Shown here piece after piece: positions 10,615-20,581 of a stretch of 64,000 nucleotides of DNA. The notes beneath the pieces were generated by a model. That model was not told where the DNA came from and ran no database searches. It saw nothing but the letters and a program-made list of their open reading frames with translations. Each line of letters opens with the position of its first letter. Position 1 is the stretch's first letter. The position numbers and the translations under genes are program-made. The stretch comes from Oscillospiraceae bacterium (GTDB lineage Bacteria > Bacillota > Clostridia > Oscillospirales > Ruminococcaceae), in assembly GCA_021202155.1 (NCBI GenBank), contig JAJQDP010000053.1:1-64000 (forward strand), written 5' to 3'.

Positions 10615-10648
10615 TTTTAAAAAGAAAGAGCCGCCACTTGGGCGACTC
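10615..10648 (-). terminator. Rho-independent terminator after transporter gene
   Basis: minus strand GAGTCGCCcaagtGGCGGCTC-TTTCTTTTT. Confidence 0.8.
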
Positions 10649-10667
10649 CTTCAGAAAGATTGCTTTA

Positions 10668-12077
10668 TTATCCGTTTTCACGTCTCTGACGGAGAATTTC
10701 GGAGTTATTGTCAACCTGGCTCTTCTTGAGAGGATAGAAAACGAGGAATATGCCAGCAATTGCAAAACCAATCGTCGGAACGAGGGTTGCGATATTGTAA
10801 ATGCCGGTGGTTACCGACGCCTCAAACTTTGTTGCATCTGAGTAGCCGACAGCGGTCAAAAGGCTTCCTGTAAGAAGCGATGCACCTGCCTGCCCTAACT
10901 TGCGGGCAAACGAGTAAACGCCGTAGTATTTGCCGTCGTCGCGCTTGCCGTTTTTGACCTCGGCGTTGTCGATAACGTCGATAATCATTGCGAAGCATAT
11001 CGCCGAGAATGCGCCGAGTGCCATGTAGGCAAAGAGCTGAATCACAATGTAAACCCAAACGCTCTCAGGGCGTAAAATAAACGCAACGAGATATACCACC
11101 GCACCGACAAACATCGAGACAAATCCAAGCTCGCGTTTGCCAAACTTTTTGGCAAGCTTGGGTGCGAACGCCGCTATTGCTATCATCATTACGCAGCCGA
11201 CCATGCTTGCTATCGACTGAGCAGTGGTGTTCTGATAGTAATTCGGGAATACATAACCCGCCATCGAGTTTTGTGCCATCTGAGTCATCAGCATGAATAC
11301 AGTTCCTATGATAAGGAGGATGAGGGCTTTGTCAGTTAAGAGCGTCATAACGATGCCCTTTTCGCCCTCGGCTCTTTCAGCCTTGGCAACGCGCTTTTTA
11401 GCCGGAATATAAACTCTGTCAACAGAGCCGAAAATGCATATCGCATAGAAACAAAGGGCGAGAAGTCCGCAGACTATCGCGAATATCAAAACCTTGCTTG
11501 CTACGAGCTCGCTATCAGCATTGTAAACGAGCAACGGACCCGCAACGCCGATTCCCAAGTTGGCGATTATCGCGCCTATGGAACGAGCGGACGAAAGCTG
11601 AGTCCTCTGGTGTGGGTCATCGGTGATTGATGACGCCATCGAGCCATAGGGGATATTTACGCAAGTATAGAATATACTGCCCCAAAGGATGTATGTAACG
11701 AACATCCAAGCAACCCTGACGGCATATGCTGAATCAGCGACAACGCTTCCTGCAAATACGAGTATTGCCAACAGTACGCAGGGGATTGCGCCCCTAAGCA
11801 TCCAGATTCTGAACTTGCCGAATTTGGATTTTGACGGGTCGGTTCCGTCAACCAACGTTCCCATTCCGATGTCTGTGAATGCATCGACTATTCTGGCGGC
11901 AGCCATAAGTCCTCCGACCAGTGCGGCTTCTACGCCCATTATGTCGGTATAGAACTTGAGCATCCACGACGACATCAACATAAAGGTAAAGTCGTTCGCT
12001 ATGTCTCCGCTGGCATAACAAAGCTTATCCCTCAAGCCAAATTTACGTGTGCTTAACACTTTCTTGTTTTCTTCCAT
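10668..12077 (-). CDS. MFS glycoside-pentoside-hexuronide (GPH):cation symporter
   Basis: 12-TM-like hydrophobic protein with GPH-type N-terminus (RDKLCYASGDIANDFTFMLMSSWMLKFYTDIMG), adjacent to GH2. Confidence 0.85.
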   Translation of the reverse strand: MEENKKVLSTRKFGLRDKLCYASGDIANDFTFMLMSSWMLKFYTDIMGVEAALVGGLMAAARIVDAFTDIGMGTLVDGTDPSKSKFGKFRIWMLRGAIPCVLLAILVFAGSVVADSAYAVRVAWMFVTYILWGSIFYTCVNIPYGSMASSITDDPHQRTQLSSARSIGAIIANLGIGVAGPLLVYNADSELVASKVLIFAIVCGLLALCFYAICIFGSVDRVYIPAKKRVAKAERAEGEKGIVMTLLTDKALILLIIGTVFMLMTQMAQNSMAGYVFPNYYQNTTAQSIASMVGCVMMIAIAAFAPKLAKKFGKRELGFVSMFVGAVVYLVAFILRPESVWVYIVIQLFAYMALGAFSAICFAMIIDVIDNAEVKNGKRDDGKYYGVYSFARKLGQAGASLLTGSLLTAVGYSDATKFEASVTTGIYNIATLVPTIGFAIAGIFLVFYPLKKSQVDNNSEILRQRRENG

Positions 12078-12125
12078 TTTGTTATTTACCTCCGTCCGAT
12101 TTTTGCTTTTATTTAAAGGTCAGGA

Positions 12126-14390
12126 TTACTCCTTATCCTTTTTGCTGAACTTGGTGAGCTTCTGGTTTATGCTCTCCATGAAGCCCTTGGGAAGCATATC
12201 TCCTGCAAGCTTGAACATGTCTTCCATCTTCATGGCTCTCATCATGTTCCACATGCCTTCGCCCTTTTCGAGAGTCATGTTCATCGCAATCTTGAATGCG
12301 GTTGCGACTACCTCGAATGCACCCTCGTTCTCGCCGATTTCCTCAAGGGTGTCCTTGATGCTGTACTTGCCCTCAGGGAATTCCATAGGAGCGGTCAGAT
12401 CCATGTCGCCTGTCGTCTTGAACCAGTTTGCAACGCCCTCGTTCCTCTCATTTACTTCGGGGAGAACGTAGATTGACGGCTCTTTCTCGACTTTTTCGAG
12501 TGTGATACTATCCTGAACCTCGCCGGCATCCGCCATGACGGTGTTGAAGCCGTCCTTAAGAGATACGGTGAATACAAAGACTTTGCTTGCAGTCTGGGTT
12601 TCGACCGCTTCGCCGTTGAGGTAAAGCGTAACTGTCGGCTGATTGGAGTAGACTCTTATCTCAGTGGTGTCTCCTGCTCTCTGGGCATAACGTCTTCCGC
12701 AGACGTGAACCATCGGCTTCGTAGTCCAATATGCCTGATAGATATAGAAGCTGTCCTTGCGGGTCTTTCTGTCCATAGTGACGAGACCCTTGTTGTTTCT
12801 GCCCTTGACTCCGCCCTCATCTCTTGCGGCACAGCCAAAGTCGAACATATTCCAGACGTGGCTTGACCAGATATACGGTCTCTCGTCGAATACCTTTGCC
12901 ATATGCTCGTGGTAGAGTGCCTGATACTCCTCCGAGTAGTCCTTGCAGGCGGGATTCGGTCCGTGATATGTGATGATGCCCTCACAGCCGTATTCCGACA
13001 TACCAAGGCAGATTTCCGGATGAATCTTGTGGAAATTGTCAAGCCAAGGCATCTTTCCGCCGTACCAGCCGAAGTAGTGGTTGTAGCTCTCGATGTCGGT
13101 GATACCGTGAATCGGGCTCTCAATAGGAGTCATTGTAACGTGAGCTATGGTCGTGAGTCTTGTCGGGTCAAGCTTGTGGCTGAGGTCGTTGAGGTCGTGG
13201 TGACGCTCGATGAGCTCCTGGGATGCTCCGCCGATGAATATCTCGTTTGAAACGCCCCAGAACATGATTGACGGGTGGTTGTAGTTCTGGACTATGAGCT
13301 CGGTCATCTGGCTACGGCAGTTCTCGTGAGCCTTATCGCCGGGCTTGAAGACGCTGATGAACGGAATCTCAGCCCAGATTGCAAAGCCGAGCTCGTCACA
13401 TGCGTCATAGAAGTACTGATTGTGCTGATAGTGAGCGAGGCGGATTGTGTTCGCGCCGAGCTCTTTGATTATTTCAGCGTCGCGGTAGTGCTCCTCTTTA
13501 GAAAGAGCATTGCCCTTGTAGACGATGTCCTGGTGGCGGCTGACGCCTCTGAGAGGTGTTGCAACACCATTGATTGAGAAGCCCTTTTCCGGGTCAACAG
13601 AGAAGCTTCTTACGCCAACTCTGGCGGAAACCTCGTCGCACTCCTCGTTTCTTCTCTGCAAAATTGCAGTTACTGTATAGAGGTACGGGTTGTCCATGTC
13701 CCACTTGGTGACTGTCGGAACATGAATCGTAACTTTCGTGTTGTCAGCAGGTCTGCAAGCTCCTGCGACTTCTTTTCCGGCGGTATCCTTGATGGAATAG
13801 AGAACAGTGTAGTTCTCGTCGGGATTCTTGACCCAGGTTTCAATCTCGAAATTCGCACCGTTCGCTTCGGCGACTGTGGGAGTAACCATGATGCCAGGAC
13901 CGCCATAGTAATCGAGGTCAAAGTGAGTGTTCGGGACGCTGATGAGGTTAACGCCTCTGTAGAGACCACCATAGAAGGTGAAGTCGGCGGATGCGGGATA
14001 AACGTGGTCAAGCTCTTCATTTGAGCAACCCACCACGAGTAAATTCTCGCCGTCTTCTTTACACAAATCGGTGACGTCCGCTCTGAAGGTTGAGTAGCCG
14101 CCCTCGTGATATGTAACCTCGGTGCCGTTTACGTAGACTGTCGCCTGCTGACCTGCAGCTAAGATTTCAACATAGGTTCTGCCACCCTGAAGCGGCTGCT
14201 TCGGAGTTCTGAAGGTCTTGGCATACCAGCAAAGTCCGCGGTAGTATGAGCCGTTGCCGTCGGTTCCGTCGATGGCGTTCCAGGTGTGCGGGAGATTGAC
14301 TGTTTCCCAGCTTTCCGGCAAGCTCTCAGGCAGACCGACGTCCTCACGAATGAATTTCCAGTTGTCATTTAAGCAGATGATATTTCGCAT
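12126..14390 (-). CDS. glycoside hydrolase family 2 (beta-galactosidase/glucuronidase-like)
   Basis: GH2 sugar-binding fold N-terminus; acid/base WGVSNEI and nucleophile region GMSEYGCEG; start at MRNIICLNDNWKF. Confidence 0.88.
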   Translation of the reverse strand: MRNIICLNDNWKFIREDVGLPESLPESWETVNLPHTWNAIDGTDGNGSYYRGLCWYAKTFRTPKQPLQGGRTYVEILAAGQQATVYVNGTEVTYHEGGYSTFRADVTDLCKEDGENLLVVGCSNEELDHVYPASADFTFYGGLYRGVNLISVPNTHFDLDYYGGPGIMVTPTVAEANGANFEIETWVKNPDENYTVLYSIKDTAGKEVAGACRPADNTKVTIHVPTVTKWDMDNPYLYTVTAILQRRNEECDEVSARVGVRSFSVDPEKGFSINGVATPLRGVSRHQDIVYKGNALSKEEHYRDAEIIKELGANTIRLAHYQHNQYFYDACDELGFAIWAEIPFISVFKPGDKAHENCRSQMTELIVQNYNHPSIMFWGVSNEIFIGGASQELIERHHDLNDLSHKLDPTRLTTIAHVTMTPIESPIHGITDIESYNHYFGWYGGKMPWLDNFHKIHPEICLGMSEYGCEGIITYHGPNPACKDYSEEYQALYHEHMAKVFDERPYIWSSHVWNMFDFGCAARDEGGVKGRNNKGLVTMDRKTRKDSFYIYQAYWTTKPMVHVCGRRYAQRAGDTTEIRVYSNQPTVTLYLNGEAVETQTASKVFVFTVSLKDGFNTVMADAGEVQDSITLEKVEKEPSIYVLPEVNERNEGVANWFKTTGDMDLTAPMEFPEGKYSIKDTLEEIGENEGAFEVVATAFKIAMNMTLEKGEGMWNMMRAMKMEDMFKLAGDMLPKGFMESINQKLTKFSKKDKE

Positions 14391-14501
14391 GATAAAGGTT
14401 TCCTCCTTGATATTAAGTACAAGAAAAAAAGGACAGAGTATTGCAAAATTCTCACAATAACTCGTCCCTCCTCGCATGTCCTGTCACATTGATATATTTC
14501 G

Positions 14502-14530
14502 ATTATATGCTCATTTATACTATTTGTCAA
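14502..14530 (-). promoter_or_regulatory. sigma-A promoter of GH2-transporter operon
   Basis: minus strand TTGACA-17 nt-TATAAT. Confidence 0.8.
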
Positions 14531-14644
14531 GCGTTTTTAGCGATTTCCGAAATTTTTTATGCATCTTGTGAGCAGTTTTCAACATTATTTTCGGCAATGC
14601 CGCAGTTGTTGCTTTTTGTAAAAGATTTATATCCAAGCCCGGGC

Positions 14645-14673
14645 TTGACTTGATGCAGAAAAGTCGCTATAAT
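14645..14673 (+). promoter_or_regulatory. sigma-A promoter of tmk
   Basis: TTGACT-17 nt-TATAAT. Confidence 0.75.
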
Positions 14674-14709
14674 ATCCGATAGAATACATTTGCGAGGATG
14701 ATTTGATTT

Positions 14710-15327
14710 ATGAAAAAGCCGCTTTTTATTGCCGTTGAGGGCTTGGACGGCTCCGGAAAAGGCACACAGATAAAAAAACTTGCCGAACGGCTTGAAGCCG
14801 AGGGCACTAAAATATACTTAACGAGCGAGCCGACCCAGTTCACGACCGGCGGGCTCATAAGAGACGCTCTGGCAGGGCTGACGAAGAGGACTCCTGCCGA
14901 GCTTGCAGGGCTATTTTTGTCGGATCGAATCGCCCACTGCCAGTCGCCCAAGGTTGGAATCAAGTGTATGCTTGAGAGCGGCGTCACCGTTATCACCGAC
15001 AGATACTACTATTCGTCGTTCGCCTATCAGGGGATGGACACAGATTTGGATTGGGTCATGAGGGCAAACCTTGATTGTCCGGACATAATAAAGCCTGATG
15101 TCTGCGTCTTCCTTGATGTCCCCTCCGACGTCTGCGACTCAAGGATCGAATCGGGAAGAGCCTCCCGCGAGATTTATGAAAAGCGAGAGACGATTGAGAG
15201 GACAAGGCAAAAATACTTCGAGGTCTTCTCCCGCCTTCCCGACCACAATATCAAGGTAGTAAACGCAGTAGGCGACCCCGAAGAAATCGCAGAACGAGTT
15301 TACGAAGCAATAAATAACGTACAATGA
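14710..15327 (+). CDS. tmk: thymidylate kinase
   Basis: P-loop EGLDGSGKGTQ, ITDRYYYSSFAYQG, TMP kinase family. Confidence 0.92.
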   Translation: MKKPLFIAVEGLDGSGKGTQIKKLAERLEAEGTKIYLTSEPTQFTTGGLIRDALAGLTKRTPAELAGLFLSDRIAHCQSPKVGIKCMLESGVTVITDRYYYSSFAYQGMDTDLDWVMRANLDCPDIIKPDVCVFLDVPSDVCDSRIESGRASREIYEKRETIERTRQKYFEVFSRLPDHNIKVVNAVGDPEEIAERVYEAINNVQ

Positions 15328-15330
15328 AAT

Positions 15331-15372
15331 TAAAAAGCACGCTGGAGCTATTTGCAACAGCGTGCTAATTTT
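15331..15372 (+). terminator. Rho-independent terminator of tmk (possibly bidirectional)
   Basis: AGCACGCT (15336-15343) pairs with AGCGTGCT (15359-15366), followed by AATTTTAATT. Confidence 0.6.
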
Positions 15373-15390
15373 AATTACGCATTACGAATT
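15372..15390. repeat. family C repeat (TAATTACGCATTACGAATT)
   Basis: related copies at 38228, 40596 and 56240. Confidence 0.7.
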
Positions 15391-15394
15391 GATA

Positions 15395-16153
15395 TTATTC
15401 GTACTCAACGACATTGACCCACGAAAGAAGGAATTCCCTCTCTGCTTCGTTGCCCTTTACCGACTGGGAAGCGGCTACGATAGGCATCCACTTCTCGACG
15501 TACTGGCGGGCGGTGTTTGACTTCTTGCAGAACATATTGAGATACTTCTTTGCAAGAGGCATGTTGCCCTTGAGGCAGAAGAGAAGATAGGTTCTTGCGA
15601 CGTCTGCGGAGGCGTTGCCCTGAGTGGCGTGAGACCAGTCGATGACGTGCGGAACGCCTTCCTTGTCGATGATGATATTAGAGGGTCTGAAGTCGCCGTG
15701 GCAGAGCTTGTCATGGTTCGGCATGGAAGCAAGTCTCATTCTCAGCTCATATCTGGTTGTAGCGTCGATGTTGGCTTCGCCCATCTTGCGGTTCATCTTG
15801 TCCTTGAGCTTATTTAAGCTCGGGCTCTTGAGGGAGTGCATCTTAATCTGCAAATCGACAAACAGCTCAAGATACTCATCCATCTTTTCAGGGTGAGCGT
15901 CCATCAGATCCTGCAGGGTCTCGCCCTCGATGAATTCGGAGACTATTGCCCACTGACCGTCATGAGTGGTGACCTCGATGATAGCGGGGATGTCAAAGCC
16001 GGTCTCCTCTACTCTTGCCTGGTTGAGAGCTTCGTTTAAGATGTCAGCCTTTGAGTAGCCGGGCTCGAACATCTTGATGCAACGGTCGCCGTCGCGATAG
16101 ATGGTCTTCGTCTTTCTTACTGAAACAACATTGTCAAGATTCATTATCGTCAC
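15395..16153 (-). CDS. aminoglycoside phosphotransferase/choline kinase-like protein
   Basis: kinase catalytic motif LCHGDFRPSNIIID and VIDWSHA. Confidence 0.78.
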   Translation of the reverse strand: MTIMNLDNVVSVRKTKTIYRDGDRCIKMFEPGYSKADILNEALNQARVEETGFDIPAIIEVTTHDGQWAIVSEFIEGETLQDLMDAHPEKMDEYLELFVDLQIKMHSLKSPSLNKLKDKMNRKMGEANIDATTRYELRMRLASMPNHDKLCHGDFRPSNIIIDKEGVPHVIDWSHATQGNASADVARTYLLFCLKGNMPLAKKYLNMFCKKSNTARQYVEKWMPIVAASQSVKGNEAEREFLLSWVNVVEYE

Positions 16154-16162
16154 TCCTCTCTG

Positions 16163-18817
16163 TTACTTGCCCGTGCATTCGCACGTCGGCATAGCTTTCT
16201 CAGTGAAAGTTCCGCCGTAGTATGCGTCAAGATAAATCTGCTTGAGTTCACTGATTAATGGGTATCTCGGGTTTGCACCGGTGCACTGGTCGTCAAATGC
16301 GCACTCGGTCATCTCATCCAAAGTTTCAAGGAACTTCTTCTCGTCAACGCCGTACTCTGCGATGGTGTCCTTGATTCCGACACGGTGCTTGAGCTCGTGA
16401 ACGGCGGAGATGAGGTTCTCAAGCTTCTCCTGATCTGAATTTCCACCGAGGTTCAGAGCGTCCGCAATCTCAGCATATCTGTGGAGAGCGTTCGGGTGGT
16501 CGTACTGCGAGAATGTTCCCATCTTTTGCGGTGCTTCGCTTGCGTTGTATCTCATGACGTCCTCGATGACAAGGGCGTTTGCAACGCCGTGTGCGATGTG
16601 GTGATATGCACCAAGCTTATGTGCGAGCGAGTGGCTGATGCCGAGGAAAGCGTTTGCGAACGCCATACCTGCCATAGTGGCGGCATTTGCCATCTTCTCG
16701 CGTGCTTCCTCGTCGGTTAAACCGTTGTCGTAAGCACGAGGGAGATACTCAAATATTGTCTTCAAAGCACCGATTGCAAGGCTGTCGGTGTAGTCGGTAG
16801 CCATTACGGAGGCATAAGCCTCAAGAGCGTGTGTTACAGCGTCGATTCCGCTTGCGGCAGTAAGTCCCTTCGGTGCGGTCATATGGAAGTCGATGTCGAC
16901 AATTGCCATGTTCGGCATGAGCTGATAGTCAGCAAGAGGATACTTGATTCCGGTCGTCTCGTCGGTGATAACGGCGAACGGGGTAACCTCTGAACCGGTA
17001 CCGGCGGAAGTCGGAACTGCGATAAAGTAAGCCTTTTCGCCCATCTTCGGGAAGGTGTAGACACGCTTTCTTATGTCGATGAATCTCATAGCCATGTCCA
17101 TGAAGTCGGCATCCGGGTGCTCATAGAGAACCCACATGATCTTGCCGGCATCCATTGCTGAACCGCCGCCGATTGCGATGATGCAGTCGGGCTGGAAGGA
17201 TGTCATAGCCGCGGCTCCTGCCTTTGCACTTGCAAGAGTCGGGTCGGGCTCAACATCAAAGAAAGTGGTGTGAGCGATTCCGAGTTCATCCAATTTGTCA
17301 GTGATGGACTTGGTAACGCCGCTGTGATAGAGGAAGCTATCGGTAACAATGAAGCAACGCTTCTTTTGCATGACGTACTTGAGCTCATCCAGAGCTACCG
17401 GCAGGCAACCCTTCTTGGTGTAGACCTTCTCAGGTGCACGGAACCAAAGCATATTCTCTCTCCTCTCAGCGACTGTCTTTATGTTGATAAGGTGCTTGAC
17501 TCCTACGTTTTCACTGACGCTGTTTCCGCCCCATGAGCCACAGCCCAAAGTGAGCGAAGGCGAAAGCTTGAAGTTGTATAGGTCTCCGATACCGCCGTGG
17601 GATGCGGGAGTGTTGACGAGGATTCTGCAGGTCTTCATCTTGGAAGCGAATCTGTCAATCTTCTCGCGCTCGGTGACTGCGTCGAGGTATACTGACGAAG
17701 TGTGACCAAAGCCGCCGTCGGCGATAAGGTGCTCAGCCTTTCCGATTGCGTCGTCGAAGCTCTCGGCGTGATACATAGCAAGTACCGGTGAAAGCTTTTC
17801 ATGTGCGAACTCTTCGGAAATATCTACGGACTCGACCTCACCAATAAGAATCTTGGTCCCCTCGGGAACGGTGATTCCGCATATCTCGGCAATCTTAGGA
17901 GCGGGCTGACCGACAATCTTGGCGTTTACCGAGCCGTTGATGATTATGGTGCTTCTTACCTTGTCTTTTTCCTCGTCGTTAAGGAAGTAGCAGCCTCTGT
18001 AGGCAAATTCCTTCTTCACTTCATCATAGATGTCGTTTAATACGATGACCGACTGCTCGGAAGCGCAAATCATGCCGTTGTCGAAGGTCTTTGAATGAAT
18101 AACAGAGCTTACTGCAAGCTTGATGTCGGCAGTGCTGTCGATGATTGCGGGGGTGTTTCCTGCACCTACGCCAAGGGCAGGCTTTCCAGACGAATATGCC
18201 GACTTGACCATGCCCGGTCCGCCGGTTGCAAGGATGATGTCAGCCTCTTTCATAAGAAGAGTTGTCATGTCAAGAGTCGGGGTGTCAATCCACTCGATGA
18301 TCCCCTCAGGTGCTCCCGCCTTGACTGCGGCTTCAAGAACGATTCTTGCGGCTTCGGCAGTGCACTTCTTTGCTCTCGGATGAGGGCTGATGATGATAGC
18401 GTTTCTCGTCTTGAGGGAGATGAGACACTTGAATATTGCAGTGGATGTCGGGTTGGTCGTGGGAATAACTGCCGCGACGACTCCGATAGGCTCGGCTATC
18501 TTCTTCGTGCCGTAAGCCTTGTCCTCCTCGATAACTCCGCAGGTCTTGGTGTTCTTGTAAGCATTGTAGATATGCTCAGCGGCGTAGTTGTTCTTGATAA
18601 CCTTGTCCTCAACAACGCCCATTCCGGTTTCCTCTACTGCCATCTTGGCTAAAGGAAGTCTCGCCTGGTTTGCGGCGGTAGCGGCGGCAAGAAAAATCTT
18701 ATCAACCTGCTCCTGGGTGTAGGTTGCAAATATCTCCTGAGCCTTTCTTACACGTGCAATCGCCGCCTCAAGGGCTTCGACGCTTTCAATGGGGGTTCTT
18801 TCGGTACTTGCCTTCAC
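16163..18817 (-). CDS. adhE: bifunctional acetaldehyde-CoA/alcohol dehydrogenase
   Basis: 884 aa; N-terminal ALDH domain ([11 protein letters not shown]) and C-terminal iron alcohol dehydrogenase domain ([29 protein letters not shown]). Confidence 0.97.
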   Translation of the reverse strand: MKASTERTPIESVEALEAAIARVRKAQEIFATYTQEQVDKIFLAAATAANQARLPLAKMAVEETGMGVVEDKVIKNNYAAEHIYNAYKNTKTCGVIEEDKAYGTKKIAEPIGVVAAVIPTTNPTSTAIFKCLISLKTRNAIIISPHPRAKKCTAEAARIVLEAAVKAGAPEGIIEWIDTPTLDMTTLLMKEADIILATGGPGMVKSAYSSGKPALGVGAGNTPAIIDSTADIKLAVSSVIHSKTFDNGMICASEQSVIVLNDIYDEVKKEFAYRGCYFLNDEEKDKVRSTIIINGSVNAKIVGQPAPKIAEICGITVPEGTKILIGEVESVDISEEFAHEKLSPVLAMYHAESFDDAIGKAEHLIADGGFGHTSSVYLDAVTEREKIDRFASKMKTCRILVNTPASHGGIGDLYNFKLSPSLTLGCGSWGGNSVSENVGVKHLINIKTVAERRENMLWFRAPEKVYTKKGCLPVALDELKYVMQKKRCFIVTDSFLYHSGVTKSITDKLDELGIAHTTFFDVEPDPTLASAKAGAAAMTSFQPDCIIAIGGGSAMDAGKIMWVLYEHPDADFMDMAMRFIDIRKRVYTFPKMGEKAYFIAVPTSAGTGSEVTPFAVITDETTGIKYPLADYQLMPNMAIVDIDFHMTAPKGLTAASGIDAVTHALEAYASVMATDYTDSLAIGALKTIFEYLPRAYDNGLTDEEAREKMANAATMAGMAFANAFLGISHSLAHKLGAYHHIAHGVANALVIEDVMRYNASEAPQKMGTFSQYDHPNALHRYAEIADALNLGGNSDQEKLENLISAVHELKHRVGIKDTIAEYGVDEKKFLETLDEMTECAFDDQCTGANPRYPLISELKQIYLDAYYGGTFTEKAMPTCECTGK

Positions 18818-18904
18818 AGTATATACCTCCTATTGTATTTTTGTAGCCACAGTGAGATTCAAGCCTCCCACGGACTACGGAAGAATTATATTTTTACGGC
18901 TATC

Positions 18905-18933
18905 ATTATAGCAAACCGCCTCCGTTTTATCAA
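18905..18933 (-). promoter_or_regulatory. sigma-A promoter of adhE
   Basis: minus strand TTGATA-17 nt-TATAAT. Confidence 0.75.
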
Positions 18934-18991
18934 GCAAATCCGGCATTTTCCACGGTTTCAACAGTTTTATTTCAAAAGGGCAATCCCGTTT

Positions 18992-20446
18992 TTACTTATA
19001 CGCGAAGTGCGAAAATTCAGCCGTTCCTCCGGTCTTCTCTGACGAATATGCAAACAGCCCTATCCGGCAACCAACGAAATGTCGGAGGTCAAATGTCGGG
19101 GAAACAGTCTCGCCAAAATCAGTCCATTCTCCGTCTTTTAGGTACATGAAGCTCACCTCGCTGTGATCGAGAGAGAACTTGCCCCTGACGCCGACGGTGA
19201 CTGTGTCGCCATCAAACGGGATTTTGGCGCAGGTTTTCTCCCTTGACTTCATCACAAGATATAGCTTGCCTGCCTCTTTTTCGAGCCCGATGATGCCGTA
19301 CTGATATTGGAGCATCGTAAGCCCGGCAGTGTCGCCGTCCTGAAGCCCGCTCGCGTCAAGTGTCACATAAGCAAAGCACTCGGGGTACTTAGCTCTCTGA
19401 GTAAGAGTATTCCTGGCGAACTCGACGGACTGAGACAGCTTTTCTGTCGTGATGGTGAATCTGCCGTCGCCGGTGGAATAGTACTCCGGCTTGGGATTAT
19501 GGTTAAATTCCCATGCGGGATTGAGTTTTTCGCTTGTAAAATCGTCCGATACGAATATAGGCGAGTACTTATAATCCGGTCTTGTGGAGGTGTTCTCAAC
19601 CTCAACTGACGGGGTATCAAAGACCGGGAAGCCTGTCTCGTCAAAGTGCATGGGAACTAAGTTCGGCATTCTTCCTGCCGCTCCCCTGTCGGCAAAGATT
19701 ACTCCGAACCATCTGCCGTCGGGAGTGTCGACGATTCCGCCCTGCGCGACGCCGGTTGTGTCAGGCAAACAATAGCTGATGACGTCTCCTCCGACCCACT
19801 CGCCATCAATGCTGTCAGCCATATACGCCGCCTCGATTCTCCGCCACTCGTGCTGAGCGGCGTGGATGAAGAAGGCGTAATACTTGCCGTTAATCTTATA
19901 GAAGTGCGAGCCCTCGTAGCCTAAAAAGTCGCCGGGAGCGTCTCTTATCACAATCTTGTCAAAGCCGCCCTCAAGAGGTGCTGACAAATCCGGCTTGAGT
20001 TCTGTTACACGGATATTCCGGTTTCCGTACATGATATAGACTCTTCCGTCATCGTCAAAGAGGACGGAGCAGTCGTGATAGAAGCCGTCGATGTAGCTCT
20101 TCTGCCACGGTCCCTCCGGATTCTCGGCGGTGAAGCAATAGGTTTTCCGGGTGTCGTTCGCTATGAAAATGACGTAGAATCTGCCGTTGTGATGCCTAAG
20201 GCACGGTGCCCACATGCCGTTTGCGTATGCGTGGTTCTCGCCGTCAAGGTTCTCACGCGGTGTGTCCTCAAGAGTCTCATAGACATGGGAGCAGAATTCC
20301 CAGTTTATGAGGTCGTATGAGCGAAGCACGGCTCCTCCGGGCATATAGTACATAGTGGTTGAGCACATATAGTATGTGTCGCCGACCCTGATAACATCCG
20401 GGTCTGGCATATCGCAGTTTATAACGGGGTTGAATCCCTTAGTCAT
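18992..20446 (-). CDS. glycoside hydrolase family 43 (beta-xylosidase/arabinofuranosidase-like)
   Basis: NPVINCDMPDPDVIRVGDTYYM five-blade propeller start, C-terminal beta-sandwich region. Confidence 0.88.
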   Translation of the reverse strand: MTKGFNPVINCDMPDPDVIRVGDTYYMCSTTMYYMPGGAVLRSYDLINWEFCSHVYETLEDTPRENLDGENHAYANGMWAPCLRHHNGRFYVIFIANDTRKTYCFTAENPEGPWQKSYIDGFYHDCSVLFDDDGRVYIMYGNRNIRVTELKPDLSAPLEGGFDKIVIRDAPGDFLGYEGSHFYKINGKYYAFFIHAAQHEWRRIEAAYMADSIDGEWVGGDVISYCLPDTTGVAQGGIVDTPDGRWFGVIFADRGAAGRMPNLVPMHFDETGFPVFDTPSVEVENTSTRPDYKYSPIFVSDDFTSEKLNPAWEFNHNPKPEYYSTGDGRFTITTEKLSQSVEFARNTLTQRAKYPECFAYVTLDASGLQDGDTAGLTMLQYQYGIIGLEKEAGKLYLVMKSREKTCAKIPFDGDTVTVGVRGKFSLDHSEVSFMYLKDGEWTDFGETVSPTFDLRHFVGCRIGLFAYSSEKTGGTAEFSHFAYK

Positions 20447-20533
20447 AGTAATCCTCCAAGTAAAAGTTTTTATTCAAGTTTACCTTAAAATCCGCGCTCA
20501 GTCAATGATGAAACCTGAGATATTATTGACCGA

Positions 20534-20576
20534 AACGAATAAAGGCGCACCATAGAGGCACGCCTTTTTTGTAAAT
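20534..20576 (-). terminator. terminator after GH3 gene (palindromic, possibly bidirectional)
   Basis: AAAGGCG(tgcctctatggtg)CGCCTTT with T-rich flank on either strand. Confidence 0.55.
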
Positions 20577-20581
20577 CCTGA

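Noticed and set aside
15395-16153. Antibiotic-resistance aminoglycoside phosphotransferase
   Set aside because: Only the generic kinase motifs match; sequence and context do not support a resistance role.
18835-18900. Hairpin in the adhE leader (GTAGTCC...GGCTAC)
   Set aside because: Several mismatches in the stem; too weak to call a regulatory element.
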